Assembly (NCBI RefSeq): GCF_016745255.1
Contig: NZ_JADOEQ010000006.1
Span: forward strand, 62,001 to 126,000
DNA length: 64,000 nucleotides
Direction: 5' to 3'
From: Enterococcus sp. BWR-S5
Lineage (GTDB): Bacteria; Bacillota; Bacilli; Lactobacillales; Enterococcaceae
Made by a program: the position numbers and the translations under genes. The notes below the pieces were generated by a model that did not search any database, was not told where the DNA came from, and worked only from the letters and a program-made list of their open reading frames with translations. Shown here piece by piece: positions 8,673-20,952 of this stretch. The number at the start of each line of letters is the position of its first letter. Positions within the stretch are counted from its first letter, which is position 1.

Positions 8673-9953
8673 ATGAAGGATACTAGTATTGAGAAGTATA
8701 TGGAGTGGTTGAAATTTATCTGTTTGTTTATTGGTTTTGTATGTTCCTATTTAACTTGGGTTGGTATAGATGGAGTCTCTAATGAGATGTTTATCTATTT
8801 CCCGAAAATTTTGCCGGCTACGATATTGGGAATGTTCGTTTTGGCTTTACCTAAAATGACTACTGTAGACAAGATTCTTTCGGCTATAGGACTTGTGCTT
8901 GTGGCAATCCCAGTCTATTTCTTTTCTGATAACCAAGCATACAGAAATTTTTATTGGCAAATACCGCTGGCTTTAACCTTTATATTTTTAGCTGGAAAGA
9001 TTTCATATAACGAGACTTTTCGAACGATTCTTTTGTATTTTTCAGGCGGCTATGTTGCTGTTATGCTAGTCAAAATGTTGATGGTCACATTTGAAATTGG
9101 AAACATTGTTCTTTGGACGAATCAAAATCTGATTGCAGGTCCTACGTTTTTCGCTTCGATGCTGGTAGTTATCCTCATTGAGAAAATGGATGTGGACTAT
9201 TCATTGATATTACAAGGTCTGGTGAGTTTAGCTGCAGTGACTGTGTTTTATCTATGTTTATCATGGACACCATTGATTTCGTATATTGCGTTTTTGGCTG
9301 TATGTCTATTCTTTAAGTTTATTCCAATTCTTCGTTCACTGGTCAAAAAGAAGATATTTTGGATGATTCTCTTTGCGGCGATGTTTATTATCATTCCAAT
9401 CTTTCTCTATCTATTCGTGGTATTTGAAGGGTTTGGTATTCCTTTAAGTCGTCGAGAAATTTGGGAACAGTTCTTTGATTTTTGGGGAAGTGATACGACT
9501 TACCTATTGACAGGGCTGAGAGGCAGCTTTGTTTCTACCATCAAAAACTTTGGTACACATAACGCGTATCTGGATATTTTAGGTTGTTATGGAATCATCG
9601 GATATAGTCTCTTTTTCGGGGGAATATATTTCCTAACTTTCCGACATCGTCAAAAAAATTATTCTATGAATCAAGTGTTGTGTCTTACAGCTTTTCTTTT
9701 CACTTGCCTTCATGCAATGATGGAAAACTATCTGAATACAACACAATGGGTTCCAATGATTTTCATCTATCTGGCACTGTTTATCAGTCAGTCTGAGGAA
9801 GCGTCTGAGTTGGAGGAGCTTGAACTGGACGATGAAGTAGATGAAGACGAGGACGAGGAAGATGAGAATGAGGCAGAAGAATCAACCGCGTCAAACGAAG
9901 CAGCTGAGTTAGCGGAAACTGCCACAGAAGAAGAACAGCCTTCCGAAGTGTAA
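8673..9953 (+). CDS. O-antigen ligase/polymerase-like membrane protein with acidic tail
   Basis: A 426-residue polytopic protein with about ten to eleven hydrophobic segments up to about residue 370. The sequence RREIWEQFF, a large extracytoplasmic segment, and THNAYLDILGCYGIIGY match the pattern of the O-antigen ligase / Wzy polymerase superfamily, in which an Arg and the HN pair are important. In Gram-positive bacteria such proteins usually act in cell-wall polysaccharide assembly. The C-terminal 55 residues form a soluble tail made mostly of Glu, Asp and Ala. No glycosyltransferase genes are adjacent. AAGGATG serves as ribosome binding site. Confidence 0.7.
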   Translation: MKDTSIEKYMEWLKFICLFIGFVCSYLTWVGIDGVSNEMFIYFPKILPATILGMFVLALPKMTTVDKILSAIGLVLVAIPVYFFSDNQAYRNFYWQIPLALTFIFLAGKISYNETFRTILLYFSGGYVAVMLVKMLMVTFEIGNIVLWTNQNLIAGPTFFASMLVVILIEKMDVDYSLILQGLVSLAAVTVFYLCLSWTPLISYIAFLAVCLFFKFIPILRSLVKKKIFWMILFAAMFIIIPIFLYLFVVFEGFGIPLSRREIWEQFFDFWGSDTTYLLTGLRGSFVSTIKNFGTHNAYLDILGCYGIIGYSLFFGGIYFLTFRHRQKNYSMNQVLCLTAFLFTCLHAMMENYLNTTQWVPMIFIYLALFISQSEEASELEELELDDEVDEDEDEEDENEAEESTASNEAAELAETATEEEQPSEV

Positions 9954-9978
9954 GAGTCATTAAGTGGAATAGTGAAGC

Positions 9979-10015
9979 AGCACAGTAGATAATCGATATC
10001 TGCTGTGCTTTTTTT
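9979..10015 (+). terminator. Terminator after the O-antigen-ligase-like gene
   Basis: Arms at 9979-9990 and 9998-10009 pair with one wobble and are followed by a seven-T tract. Confidence 0.8.
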
Positions 10016-10147
10016 CTCTTGGCAGAAATTTCTGAGGGGAAATCATGAAGTTCAATCAGCCAAATAAGCGTTCTATCAATTCCCACAAAAAAATGGTTCA
10101 TATGGTTCATTATAGTAGCTGTTTTTAAAGAATTTCAGCTGGTTATT

Positions 10148-10156
10148 TGGTATAAT
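10148..10156 (+). promoter_or_regulatory. Extended -10 promoter of pcrA-ligA
   Basis: TGGTATAAT is a perfect -10 hexamer with an upstream TG, 36 bases before the pcrA start. No good -35 box is visible, as is common for extended -10 promoters. Confidence 0.55.
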
Positions 10157-10191
10157 GATAAAGATTGAAATTTTAAGGGAGGACGTTGTAC

Positions 10192-12435
10192 ATGGCTCCG
10201 AAACATACGTTGATTCAGGGAATGAACCCTAAACAGGCAGAAGCCGTTCTGCACACCGAAGGGCCGTTATTAGTAATGGCCGGTGCCGGCAGTGGGAAGA
10301 CCCGAGTCTTGACCCACAGAATTGCTTATTTGATTGAAGAAAAGGACGTCAATCCATGGAATATTCTGGCAATTACATTTACAAATAAAGCGGCAAAGGA
10401 AATGAAGGAACGGGTTGCAAGACTACTTGAGCATGGTGGAGAGGATGTCTGGATATCTACCTTTCACTCCATGTGCGTGCGTATCTTACGCCGAAATGTT
10501 GACCAGATTGGCTATAATCAAAATTTTACGATTATTGATGCCTCTGAGCAGCGAACATTAATGAAACGAGTAATGAACGAGCTGAATATTGATCCAAAAA
10601 AATATGATCCGCGAACAATTTTAGGAACAATCAGTAATGCGAAAAATGCATTGCAGACACCGGAAAAAATGGCTGAGCTTCAGGGCAGTATCTATGAAGA
10701 GATTGCAGCGAAATGCTATGATCGTTACCAAAGAGAGTTAAGAAATAATCAATGTATGGATTTTGACGATTTAATCATGAATACCATTCGCTTGTTTGAA
10801 GAACAGCCGGATACATTGGCTTTTTACCAAAATAAATTTCATTACATTCATGTAGATGAGTATCAGGATACAAACCATGCGCAGTACATGCTTGTGAACA
10901 TGCTGGCTGAACGCTTCAAAAATCTATGTGTCGTTGGTGATGCGGATCAAAGTATCTATGGCTGGCGTGGGGCGGATATGCAGAATATCCTTGATTTTGA
11001 GTCTGATTATCCAAAGGCTTCAGTCATTTTGCTGGAACAGAATTATCGCTCAACGAAGAAAATCCTGTCAGCTGCCAATGATGTCATTCAAAATAATCGT
11101 AATCGAAAGGCAAAGAGTCTTTGGACTGAAAACACAGACGGAGAGAAAATTGTCTATTATCGAGGGAACACGGAGCGTGATGAGACACAGTTCATTGTTC
11201 AGCAGATTCAAAAGGAAATGCAGGAAAATGAGCGAATCTATAGTGATTTTGCTGTCCTGTATCGAACCAATGCACAATCCCGTGTAATGGAGGAAATGCT
11301 GCTAAAATCCAATATCCCCTATACGATGGTTGGTGGACATAAGTTCTACGATCGTAAGGAGATTAAGGATGTTCTGGGCTATTTGAATATCATTTCTAAT
11401 CCAATGGATTCACTTAGCTTTGATCGTGTTGTGAATTCACCAAAACGCGGGATTGGTAAAACATCCGTTGAAAAGCTGAGACAGTTTGCAGAAATGCATG
11501 GGTGGCCTCTTCTTGAAGCGGCACAGAATGTTGATTTAGCTAATATTTCCGGGAAAGCCGGGAAAGAGCTGGGAAGCTTCGGGCTAATGATTCAGGAGCT
11601 GACACAGATGGTTCCTTATTTAACAATTACTGAGTTAGTCAAAGAAGTACTGGATCGCAGCGGCTATAAAGAAGATTTGATTCGTCAAAACAATCTGGAA
11701 TCTCAAACACGATTGGAAAACTTAGACGAGTTCCTGACAGTTACACAGGAGTTTGATAAGCGATATGCCAAGCAGGAAGAAGAAGATGCTGATGCGCCGG
11801 AAGAAAAACTGGCTGTCTTTCTAAATGATTTGGCGCTTGTTTCGGATATCGATGACTTAGAGGAAAGCACTTCTCAGGTAACACTGATGACCCTTCATGC
11901 TGCGAAGGGATTGGAATTTCCGGTTGTCTTCTTGATTGGACTGGAGGAAGGAATATTCCCATTATCTCGTGCCATGCTTGAGGAACAGGAGCTTGAAGAA
12001 GAACGGCGTTTAGCTTATGTGGGAATCACGCGGGCAGAAGAGGTTCTTTATATGACGAATGCGTATTCCAGGACACTATATGGGAAAACGCAATACAATC
12101 GTCCTAGTCGCTTTTTAAGTGAAATAGAAGAAGAGCTATTGGAGCCTCATGGGTTGGAGGCGCCGAGTCAACAGCGGCCAATTCGTACACAAGAGCCGAG
12201 AGTATTCAAGCCAGCTTATAATCAACCTGCACAGAAGGCAGTGTCTGATAAAACCGCCAGCGGAGGCGAAGCATTAGGTTGGAAAGCAGGCGATAAGGTG
12301 AAGCATAAAGCCTGGGGAATCGGTGTGATTGTAAAAGTAGGCGGCAGCGGAACAGATTTGGAATTGGATATTGCTTTTCCCGAGAAGGGAATCAAGCGTC
12401 TGTTAGCGGCATTTGCCCCAATTGAAAAGGTATAA
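10192..12435 (+). CDS. pcrA: ATP-dependent DNA helicase PcrA (UvrD/Rep family)
   Basis: A 747-residue superfamily 1A 3'-5' helicase used in repair, plasmid replication and clearing of RecA and RNA polymerase. Visible motifs in order: Walker A (GAGSGKT), motif Ia (ITFTNKAA), Walker B (VDEYQDTN), motif III ([14 protein letters not shown]), motif IV (LEQNYRST), motif V ([14 protein letters not shown]) and motif VI ([13 protein letters not shown]). The C-terminal 50 residues ([14 protein letters not shown]) are the Tudor-like domain that contacts RNA polymerase. The ATG at 10192 has GGAGG nine bases upstream; a TTG six bases earlier is less likely. It is followed 21 bases later by ligA, a conserved Firmicute pair. 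Confidence 0.97.
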   Translation: MAPKHTLIQGMNPKQAEAVLHTEGPLLVMAGAGSGKTRVLTHRIAYLIEEKDVNPWNILAITFTNKAAKEMKERVARLLEHGGEDVWISTFHSMCVRILRRNVDQIGYNQNFTIIDASEQRTLMKRVMNELNIDPKKYDPRTILGTISNAKNALQTPEKMAELQGSIYEEIAAKCYDRYQRELRNNQCMDFDDLIMNTIRLFEEQPDTLAFYQNKFHYIHVDEYQDTNHAQYMLVNMLAERFKNLCVVGDADQSIYGWRGADMQNILDFESDYPKASVILLEQNYRSTKKILSAANDVIQNNRNRKAKSLWTENTDGEKIVYYRGNTERDETQFIVQQIQKEMQENERIYSDFAVLYRTNAQSRVMEEMLLKSNIPYTMVGGHKFYDRKEIKDVLGYLNIISNPMDSLSFDRVVNSPKRGIGKTSVEKLRQFAEMHGWPLLEAAQNVDLANISGKAGKELGSFGLMIQELTQMVPYLTITELVKEVLDRSGYKEDLIRQNNLESQTRLENLDEFLTVTQEFDKRYAKQEEEDADAPEEKLAVFLNDLALVSDIDDLEESTSQVTLMTLHAAKGLEFPVVFLIGLEEGIFPLSRAMLEEQELEEERRLAYVGITRAEEVLYMTNAYSRTLYGKTQYNRPSRFLSEIEEELLEPHGLEAPSQQRPIRTQEPRVFKPAYNQPAQKAVSDKTASGGEALGWKAGDKVKHKAWGIGVIVKVGGSGTDLELDIAFPEKGIKRLLAAFAPIEKV

Positions 12436-14487
<2,052 letters not shown>

Positions 14488-14642
14488 GTTGTAAAGTAAA
14501 TCAGAAGTTAACAGTCGGTTCCACTTTTCTTATTGCTTGGCTTCACGAGCAGGCTCATTCAGCTTTTATTATCAAAACATAGGGAAAATAGGAAATTTTC
14601 AACACTTTTTCTGTGATCTTTTTCAAACAGTCAATATTTTTA

Positions 14643-14651
14643 TGATAGAAT
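14643..14651 (+). promoter_or_regulatory. Candidate extended -10 promoter for gatCAB
   Basis: TGATAGAAT lies about 55 bases before gatC. A clear -35 box is not seen. Confidence 0.4.
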
Positions 14652-14706
14652 AGAAAAAACAGTCTTTCAGAAGACTTTCGTATTTTTAGAGGAAAGAAGG
14701 GTATTT

Positions 14707-15012
14707 ATGGCAATCAGTGAAGAGCAAGTAAAACATGTAGCAAAGCTAGCAAAACTGTCATTTTCTTCAGAGGAGCTAACAGGGTTTACCGATCAGCTTG
14801 GTAAAATCATCGATATGGTTGAGCTTCTTGAAGAGGTAGATACAGAAGGCGTTCCATTTACATCCAATGTAGTTGAAACGATCAATGTGATGCGAGAAGA
14901 TAACGCAGAACCGGGAATGAATAGAGACGAGTTAATGAAAAATGTACCGGAAGCACAGGATGGCTATATCAAAGTACCGGCAATCATTGACAATGGGGAG
15001 GCTGGTGCATAA
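14707..15012 (+). CDS. gatC: Aspartyl/glutamyl-tRNA amidotransferase subunit C
   Basis: A 101-residue subunit that clamps GatA to GatB in the complex that converts Glu-tRNA(Gln) to Gln-tRNA(Gln). The family pattern is plain: [17 protein letters not shown], then [20 protein letters not shown] and the C-terminal VPAIIDN. It overlaps gatA by one base (TAATG), so translation is coupled. The gatCAB order is the standard Firmicute one. Confidence 0.97.
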   Translation: MAISEEQVKHVAKLAKLSFSSEELTGFTDQLGKIIDMVELLEEVDTEGVPFTSNVVETINVMREDNAEPGMNRDELMKNVPEAQDGYIKVPAIIDNGEAGA

Positions 15013-16481
15013 TGGAAAAGCTATACGATAAATCATTGACAGAACTGCATGATTTACTGGTATCTAAGGAAATTACAGCAGTTGATTTAACAACGACAAC
15101 ACTTAACCGCATCAAAGAAACAGAAAAAGATGTGGATGCATTTATTACGATTAATGAAGAAAAAGCATTGGAATTGGCAAAAGCAATTGATACAAAAGGA
15201 ATCACTGAATCAAATCCTTTAGCAGGTATCCCAATCGGAATCAAAGACAATATTGTCACAAAAGATATCCTGACAACAGCTGCTTCAAAAATTTTGAATA
15301 ACTTTAACCCAATCTATGATGCAACCGTTATGGATAAGGTGTATCAATCTGATTTAATTCCTGTTGGAAAACTGAACATGGATGAGTTTGCGATGGGTGG
15401 TAGTACAGAAAACTCTTCTTTTAAGAAAACGAAAAATGCTTGGGATCATACTAAAGTACCCGGCGGCTCTTCCGGTGGTTCTGCTGCTGCAGTTGCTGCG
15501 GGTCAAATCCCAGTTTCTTTAGGAAGTGACACTGGGGGAAGTATTCGTCAGCCGGCATCCTTCAATGGGATTGTTGGGATGAAACCAACCTATGGCCGTG
15601 TATCCCGTTATGGCTTGATTGCCTTTTCTTCAAGTCTGGATCAAATCGGACCATTGACAAGAAATGTAAAAGACAATGCATTGGCATTGAACGCAATCAG
15701 CGGTTTTGATCCTAAAGATGGTACATCTGCAGGCGTTTCAGTTCCTGACTTTACTGAAGGTCTGACAGGCGACATCAAAGGGATGAAGATTGCATTACCT
15801 AAAGAATATCTTGGTGAAGGGGTTGCTCCGGATGTTCGTGAGGCAATCTTAAAAGCGGTTGAAACCTTCAAAAACTTAGGTGCAACAATTGAAGAAGTCA
15901 GCTTGCCGCATTCTAAATACGGCGTTGCTGTGTACTATATCATTGCGTCCTCAGAAGCAAGCTCGAACCTGCAGCGCTTTGATGGTATTCGCTACGGCTA
16001 CCGTTCAGAAGATGTTCAAAATCTGGAAGATGTTTACGTAAATTCCCGTACAGAAGGTTTTGGTATGGAAGTAAAACGCCGCATCATGCTCGGGACATTC
16101 TCATTAAGTGCCGGTTATTATGATGCCCACTTCAAAAAAGCGGGACAGGTTCGTACACTAATCATGCGCGACTTTGAAAAAGTTTTCGCCGACTATGATT
16201 TGATTATTGGACCATCAGCACCAACTGTTGCTTACGGCATTGGTGAAAACATTAATGATCCAATCACAATGTACATGAATGATATTTTGACAATTCCAGT
16301 AAACTTAGCTGGTCTACCGGGTATGTCAATTCCAGCTGGATTTTCAGAAGGCTTACCAGTAGGTCTGCAAATTATTGGAAAACCATTTGCTGAACAAACC
16401 ATGTATAAAGCAGCGTATGCCTTCGAACAGGCAACTGATTTCCATACAAAAAAACCAGTGATTTTAGGGGGAAATGATTAA
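15012..16481 (+). CDS. gatA: Glutamyl-tRNA(Gln) amidotransferase subunit A
   Basis: A 489-residue amidase-signature enzyme that frees ammonia from glutamine for the GatB reaction. The Ser-cisSer-Lys triad regions are visible: the lysine in [10 protein letters not shown], and the serines in [13 protein letters not shown] and [11 protein letters not shown]. Length is normal. It overlaps gatC and gatB by one base each. Confidence 0.98.
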   Translation: MEKLYDKSLTELHDLLVSKEITAVDLTTTTLNRIKETEKDVDAFITINEEKALELAKAIDTKGITESNPLAGIPIGIKDNIVTKDILTTAASKILNNFNPIYDATVMDKVYQSDLIPVGKLNMDEFAMGGSTENSSFKKTKNAWDHTKVPGGSSGGSAAAVAAGQIPVSLGSDTGGSIRQPASFNGIVGMKPTYGRVSRYGLIAFSSSLDQIGPLTRNVKDNALALNAISGFDPKDGTSAGVSVPDFTEGLTGDIKGMKIALPKEYLGEGVAPDVREAILKAVETFKNLGATIEEVSLPHSKYGVAVYYIIASSEASSNLQRFDGIRYGYRSEDVQNLEDVYVNSRTEGFGMEVKRRIMLGTFSLSAGYYDAHFKKAGQVRTLIMRDFEKVFADYDLIIGPSAPTVAYGIGENINDPITMYMNDILTIPVNLAGLPGMSIPAGFSEGLPVGLQIIGKPFAEQTMYKAAYAFEQATDFHTKKPVILGGND

Positions 16482-17911
16482 TGAATTTTGAAACAGTCAT
16501 CGGCCTGGAAGTCCATGTAGAATTAAAAACCAACTCTAAAATCTTTTCACCTGCGCCTGCCCATTTCGGTGCAGAGCCTAACAGCAACACACAGGTGATT
16601 GATTGGGGTTACCCAGGTGTACTTCCTGTTATGAATAAAACTGCGCTGGAGTTTGGTATGAAAGCCGCTTTAGCATTGAATTGTCAAATTTCTAAAGAAA
16701 CACATTTTGACCGTAAAAACTATTTTTATCCGGATAATCCGAAAGCCTACCAAATTTCTCAGTTCGATCAACCAATCGGGCACGACGGTTGGATTGAAAT
16801 TGAAGTAGAAGGCGAAAAGAAAACGATTCGTATTGAACGCGTCCATTTAGAAGAAGATGCCGGAAAAAATATTCACGGTACAGATGGTTATTCTTATGTC
16901 GATTTAAACCGTCAGGGAACACCTTTGATTGAGATTGTTTCTGAAGCGGACATGCGTTCTCCGGAAGAAGCTTATGCTTATCTTGAGGCTTTACGTTCAA
17001 TCATTCTATTTACAGAGGTTTCTGATGTGAAAATGGAAGAGGGCTCTATGCGCTGTGATGCCAATATTTCTTTACGTCCTTATGGTCAAGAAGAGTTTGG
17101 TACAAAGGCTGAGCTGAAAAACCTGAACTCCATGAGCTTTGTTAAAAAAGGTCTGGCTTTTGAAGAAAAACGTCAGGCAAAAGTATTGTTATCTGGTGGA
17201 GAAATTCAACAGGAAACACGTCGTTTTGATGAAACAACGAATAAAACATTATTGATGCGTGTGAAGGAAGGCTCAAGTGACTATCGTTACTTCCCAGAGC
17301 CGGACATTCCTCGCTTTGAGATTGATGATGCTTGGATTGAAAAGGTACGTGAAAGCTTGCCTGAATTACCAGCTTCACGTCGTGAACGCTATACGAAGGA
17401 ACTGGGCTTGCCTGACTATGATGCAATGGTTCTGACACTAACAAAAGAAATGTCTGATTTCTTTGAAGCAACATTAGCAGCGGGCGCAGACAGCAAGCAA
17501 GCATCAAACTGGCTGATGGGTGAAGTCTCTGCTTATCTGAACAGTGAAAAACTGGAATTATTAGATACAAAACTGACACCTGAAAATCTTGCTGGAATGA
17601 TTCAATTAATTGCAGATGGTACAATCAGCTCGAAAATCGCGAAAACTGTCTTCAAAGAGTTAATCGAAAATGGCGGAGACGCTAAAAAAGTGGTTGAAGC
17701 GAAAGGCTTGGTTCAGTTATCTGATCCGGCTCAACTGTTACCAATTATCAATGAAGTGCTGGACAACAATCAGCAATCAATTGATGACTTCAAAAATGGT
17801 AAGGACAGAGCAGTTGGCTTCTTAGTTGGTCAAATCATGAAAGCAACTAAAGGAAAAGCCAATCCTGGTATTGTGAATAAGTTGTTGCAGGAAGAGTTAG
17901 CAAAACGATAA
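16481..17911 (+). CDS. gatB: Aspartyl/glutamyl-tRNA amidotransferase subunit B
   Basis: A 476-residue subunit that binds the mischarged tRNA, phosphorylates the carboxylate and amidates it. The start [17 protein letters not shown] and the segment [17 protein letters not shown] are family hallmarks. The C-terminal YqeY-like tail ([18 protein letters not shown]) is intact. It is the third gene of gatCAB, and dgkB follows after 18 bases. Confidence 0.98.
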   Translation: MNFETVIGLEVHVELKTNSKIFSPAPAHFGAEPNSNTQVIDWGYPGVLPVMNKTALEFGMKAALALNCQISKETHFDRKNYFYPDNPKAYQISQFDQPIGHDGWIEIEVEGEKKTIRIERVHLEEDAGKNIHGTDGYSYVDLNRQGTPLIEIVSEADMRSPEEAYAYLEALRSIILFTEVSDVKMEEGSMRCDANISLRPYGQEEFGTKAELKNLNSMSFVKKGLAFEEKRQAKVLLSGGEIQQETRRFDETTNKTLLMRVKEGSSDYRYFPEPDIPRFEIDDAWIEKVRESLPELPASRRERYTKELGLPDYDAMVLTLTKEMSDFFEATLAAGADSKQASNWLMGEVSAYLNSEKLELLDTKLTPENLAGMIQLIADGTISSKIAKTVFKELIENGGDAKKVVEAKGLVQLSDPAQLLPIINEVLDNNQQSIDDFKNGKDRAVGFLVGQIMKATKGKANPGIVNKLLQEELAKR

Positions 17912-17929
17912 GAAAGCGGCTGACAGGAT

Positions 17930-19000
17930 ATGAAAAAAGCAAGAGTTATTTATAATCCAACCTCCGGAAAAGAATTAGTCAAAAAAAATCTGGCGGATAT
18001 TCTTAACGTTTTAGAGGAATCCGGCTATGAGGCAAGTACGTTTGCCACAACACCGGAGCAAGATTCCGCAAAGGATGAAGCACGAAGAGCTGCGCTGGCG
18101 GGTTTTGATTTAATTGTTGCTGCCGGGGGGGACGGGACAATTAATGAGGTCGTCAATGGTATCGCACCTTTGGAGGATCGGCCGCTAATGGCAGTGATTC
18201 CTGCGGGAACAACGAATGACTATGCACGGGCACTAAAGATTCCAAGAAACAATATTTTGGAAGCTGCCAAGGTCATCCAGAAGAATCAGACAGTAAGAAT
18301 GGATATCGGGAAAGCTGCTGAGAATTATTTCATCAATATAGCTGCCGGCGGACATTTGACGGAGCTTACGTATGAGGTTCCATCGGAATTAAAGAGTATT
18401 TTCGGTTACCTTGCCTACTTGGTTAAGGGGGCAGAGATGCTTCCTCGCATTAAGCCAATCAAAGTAAGAATGACCTATGACGATGGAGTCTATGAAGGCA
18501 ATGCGTCAATGTTCTTCCTTGGTCTCACCAATTCAGTAGGCGGTTTCGAGCAGATAGCTCCCGATGCAAAGCTGGATGATGGCAAGTTCTCACTGATTAT
18601 TGTAAAGACAGCGAATGTCTTGGAGATTGTCCATTTAGTGGCATTAATGATGAACGGTGGAAAGCATGTAGAGGATAATCGTGTGATTTATACAAAAACG
18701 AATTATCTGCATGTAGAAACCTTGGATGAAAAGCACCGTATGCTTATCAATTTAGATGGTGAGTATGGCGGCGAAGCGCCAATGGTTTTCAAAAATTTAC
18801 ATCAGCACATCGAAATGTTCGCAAATATGGATGATATTCCTTCAGAAGCGGTGATTGGAGAACAGCCGGAGCTTGAAGAGGATGAAGAAACCTTCAAGGA
18901 AATTACAAAAGGCTTTGTCAAAGAGGTCGAAAAGCTGACGGATCAGGATATTGATGGTGATGGAAAAATTGCCGGAGAAGAGCCGAAAGAAAAAAATTAA
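17930..19000 (+). CDS. dgkB: Diacylglycerol kinase DgkB with a C-terminal EF-hand-like tail
   Basis: A 356-residue soluble lipid kinase that returns diacylglycerol from lipoteichoic acid synthesis to phosphatidic acid. The catalytic motif AAGGDGTINEVVNG and PAGTTNDYARAL are typical, and GLTNSVGGFEQIAPDA is present. The usual DgkB core of about 300 residues is followed by an acidic tail. That tail ends in a 12-residue loop at 340-351 with Asp340, Asp342, Asp344, Gly345, Ile347 and Glu351, the exact spacing of an EF-hand calcium loop. Only one loop is present. The gatCAB-dgkB order is conserved in Firmicutes. The ribosome binding site (AGGAT) is weak, so it may be coupled to gatB. Confidence 0.93.
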   Translation: MKKARVIYNPTSGKELVKKNLADILNVLEESGYEASTFATTPEQDSAKDEARRAALAGFDLIVAAGGDGTINEVVNGIAPLEDRPLMAVIPAGTTNDYARALKIPRNNILEAAKVIQKNQTVRMDIGKAAENYFINIAAGGHLTELTYEVPSELKSIFGYLAYLVKGAEMLPRIKPIKVRMTYDDGVYEGNASMFFLGLTNSVGGFEQIAPDAKLDDGKFSLIIVKTANVLEIVHLVALMMNGGKHVEDNRVIYTKTNYLHVETLDEKHRMLINLDGEYGGEAPMVFKNLHQHIEMFANMDDIPSEAVIGEQPELEEDEETFKEITKGFVKEVEKLTDQDIDGDGKIAGEEPKEKN

Positions 19001-19055
19001 GGTTATATGTAAAAGAATAGGGTCTCAAAATGTTCTGAATCAGTTATTGGTGATT

Positions 19056-19124
19056 CTTTTGAAGGAGTATGCATCTGCTTCTTCAAAAGGGTTGCCAAAG
19101 GCTGTTACTATTTTCAGATGCATA
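19056..19124 (+). other. Mutually exclusive stem-loops downstream of dgkB
   Basis: CTTTTGAAG (19056-19064) pairs with CTTCAAAAG (19081-19089). The loop of that hairpin holds TATGCATCTG (19068-19077), which is perfectly complementary to CAGATGCATA (19115-19124). The two stems cannot both form except as a pseudoknot. No gene is encoded here. It may be a small RNA or a 3' regulatory structure. Confidence 0.4.
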
Positions 19125-19158
19125 ACCACCTGTTCTACACGATTGATTGTTTAGCGCT

Positions 19159-19199
19159 AAAGGTAGGACGATTTTCTATTTGAATATTGTCCTGCCTTT
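19159..19199 (+). terminator. Terminator after dgkB
   Basis: Arms AAAGGTAGGAC (19159-19169) and GTCCTGCCTTT (19189-19199) pair with one wobble; the T tract is short. The palindrome TTTAGCGCTAAA lies just before it at 19150-19161. Confidence 0.5.
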
Positions 19200-19320
19200 A
19201 TTTACATACTAAGTGAAAAAATTGATCGTTTCTGTTTATGCTACAGAACGGTCAAAAGTTTGATGCAATGGCTATTTCTACGGAAGAACATGTAGAGGTG
19301 CTAATGAGGAAAGGAAAAAT

Positions 19321-20952
19321 ATGTTTTCAAAAATAAAAGGCTTCTTTAAACGGAGATCCTTCAATTTACAGACGACGATCATTTTTGTGGTATGCTGCTC
19401 AACATTGGTCTCACTAATTGTTTCAGCAATTTTGATAAGAAACTTCATCTTGAATAGAAATGATGAAACGACCAACGAAAAGATATCAAGTGTTGCCAAG
19501 ATTGTCTCCACAAATGAAATCGTCAAGGAAGGGCTGCTGAATGGCGATTCGGAGCTGACTGTTCAATCCTTTGCTGCAGATGTTATGAAGGCGGCAAATC
19601 TTGATTTTGTAGTCGTGATGGATACGGACATGATTCGACTGTCACATGCAGCACCATCCTACATTGGTCAAAAATTTTCAGATGAAGAGGATGCAAAGAA
19701 GGTTCTTTCCGGTGAGGCCTTTTTCTCACGAAAAATCGGGGTACTTGGCAATGGCTATCGCTATTTTGTGCCGGTTGTGAATGACGGTGAAATTATTGGT
19801 GGCGTTTGTGTCGGTCTCACCTCTCAAAGTATGGGCATCTATGTTTCTGATGCGCAGAAAAAAATTCTGTTATCGTTATTACTCGGCTTAACCGTAGGCA
19901 TTATCGGTGCTGTATTTCTAGCTCAGAAAATGAAAACGATTCTACTTGGGTTAGAACCGGAGGAAATTGCCGCACAGTTAAGTGAGAAGGAAATCATCGA
20001 AAATGAAGTAGAGGAAGGGCTGATTGCCATTTCTCCGACAAAGCAAATTATCTTACTAAACAGAGGAGCAAAGGAGTTGTTTGCGACCTCCAGTCTGGAA
20101 ATGGATTCTCAGCTAGGGGAAGTGATTGACGAAAATCTTTATGAGGTATTGTTCAAAGCGACACTGGAAGAAAAAACAGAGATTCGTAATCAGTACATGT
20201 ACTTGAATGGAATCGAAGTGATTGCCAGTGTTTCACCGATTTTCAGTGAAGAGCAGTTCTTTGGCGCGGTTGCAACCTTGAGAGACCAGTCAGAGATGAT
20301 GAAGCTGTTGGAGGAACTGGGTGGAACTGAGCAATACATTAATTCGTTAAGGGCACAGACACATGAGTTTTTGAATAAGCTGCATGTCATTTCAGGGCTG
20401 ATTGATTTGGAGAAGTTCGACGAAGTATCTGAATTTGTCCAACAGCTGAACCATCACTATACTGTTGAGGTTGGTTATATCACTAAGCTTATCAAGGTGC
20501 CGGCGATTGCAGGTTTCCTGCTTGGAAAGATCAATGAGGCGAAAGAACAGCAAGTAGAGATGATTTTAGCCGATGACTCCTATGTTCCTGAAATGCTAGT
20601 AGACGAGTCGGTACACGCCCTTCTGCAGATATTGGGAAATCTGCTGGATAACGCGAAGGAAGCTGTATTAAAAAAGGGAGAAGGTCAAGTTCGAATCCAT
20701 CTGACTTTTGAAGAAGAGGGACAGCTCTTCATTTTGGAGGTTTGTGATGATGGTATCGGATTGTCGAAAGAAGCACACCAGCAATTATTTAATGTGGGCT
20801 TTTCGACAAAGGGAGAAAATCGTGGTTTTGGATTGAATATCGTGAAACGGATCATTGAAGAATACGATGGTGTGATTGAATTTTCCTCTAGGAAGACTGG
20901 AGGAACGGTTGTTTATCTGGAACTGCCTAATAAAGTGAGGAAAAAGAAGTGA
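19321..20952 (+). CDS. CitA/DcuS-family sensor histidine kinase
   Basis: A 543-residue membrane sensor. TM1 is at about 18-39, an extracytoplasmic sensor domain at 40-180, TM2 at about 182-201, a cytoplasmic PAS domain at about 215-325, then the kinase. The phospho-acceptor is His348 in LRAQTHEFLNKLHVISGL, and the ATP-binding motifs are NLLDNAKEAV, DDGIGLS and FSTKGENRGFGLNIV. This architecture senses external di- or tricarboxylates (citrate, malate, fumarate) in characterised relatives. Its stop codon overlaps the start of the response regulator. The nearby AEC-type transporter, a family that often moves malate, may be a target; that is an inference. Confidence 0.9.
   Translation: MFSKIKGFFKRRSFNLQTTIIFVVCCSTLVSLIVSAILIRNFILNRNDETTNEKISSVAKIVSTNEIVKEGLLNGDSELTVQSFAADVMKAANLDFVVVMDTDMIRLSHAAPSYIGQKFSDEEDAKKVLSGEAFFSRKIGVLGNGYRYFVPVVNDGEIIGGVCVGLTSQSMGIYVSDAQKKILLSLLLGLTVGIIGAVFLAQKMKTILLGLEPEEIAAQLSEKEIIENEVEEGLIAISPTKQIILLNRGAKELFATSSLEMDSQLGEVIDENLYEVLFKATLEEKTEIRNQYMYLNGIEVIASVSPIFSEEQFFGAVATLRDQSEMMKLLEELGGTEQYINSLRAQTHEFLNKLHVISGLIDLEKFDEVSEFVQQLNHHYTVEVGYITKLIKVPAIAGFLLGKINEAKEQQVEMILADDSYVPEMLVDESVHALLQILGNLLDNAKEAVLKKGEGQVRIHLTFEEEGQLFILEVCDDGIGLSKEAHQQLFNVGFSTKGENRGFGLNIVKRIIEEYDGVIEFSSRKTGGTVVYLELPNKVRKKK

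Noticed and set aside
9784-10110. Minus-strand open frame opposite the acidic tail of the O-antigen-ligase-like gene
   Set aside because: Low-complexity shadow of GAA/GAG codons; no ribosome binding site, and it overlaps a terminator.
17142-17624. 160-residue minus-strand frame inside gatB
   Set aside because: Lies wholly within a conserved housekeeping gene and has no recognisable domain or start signal.
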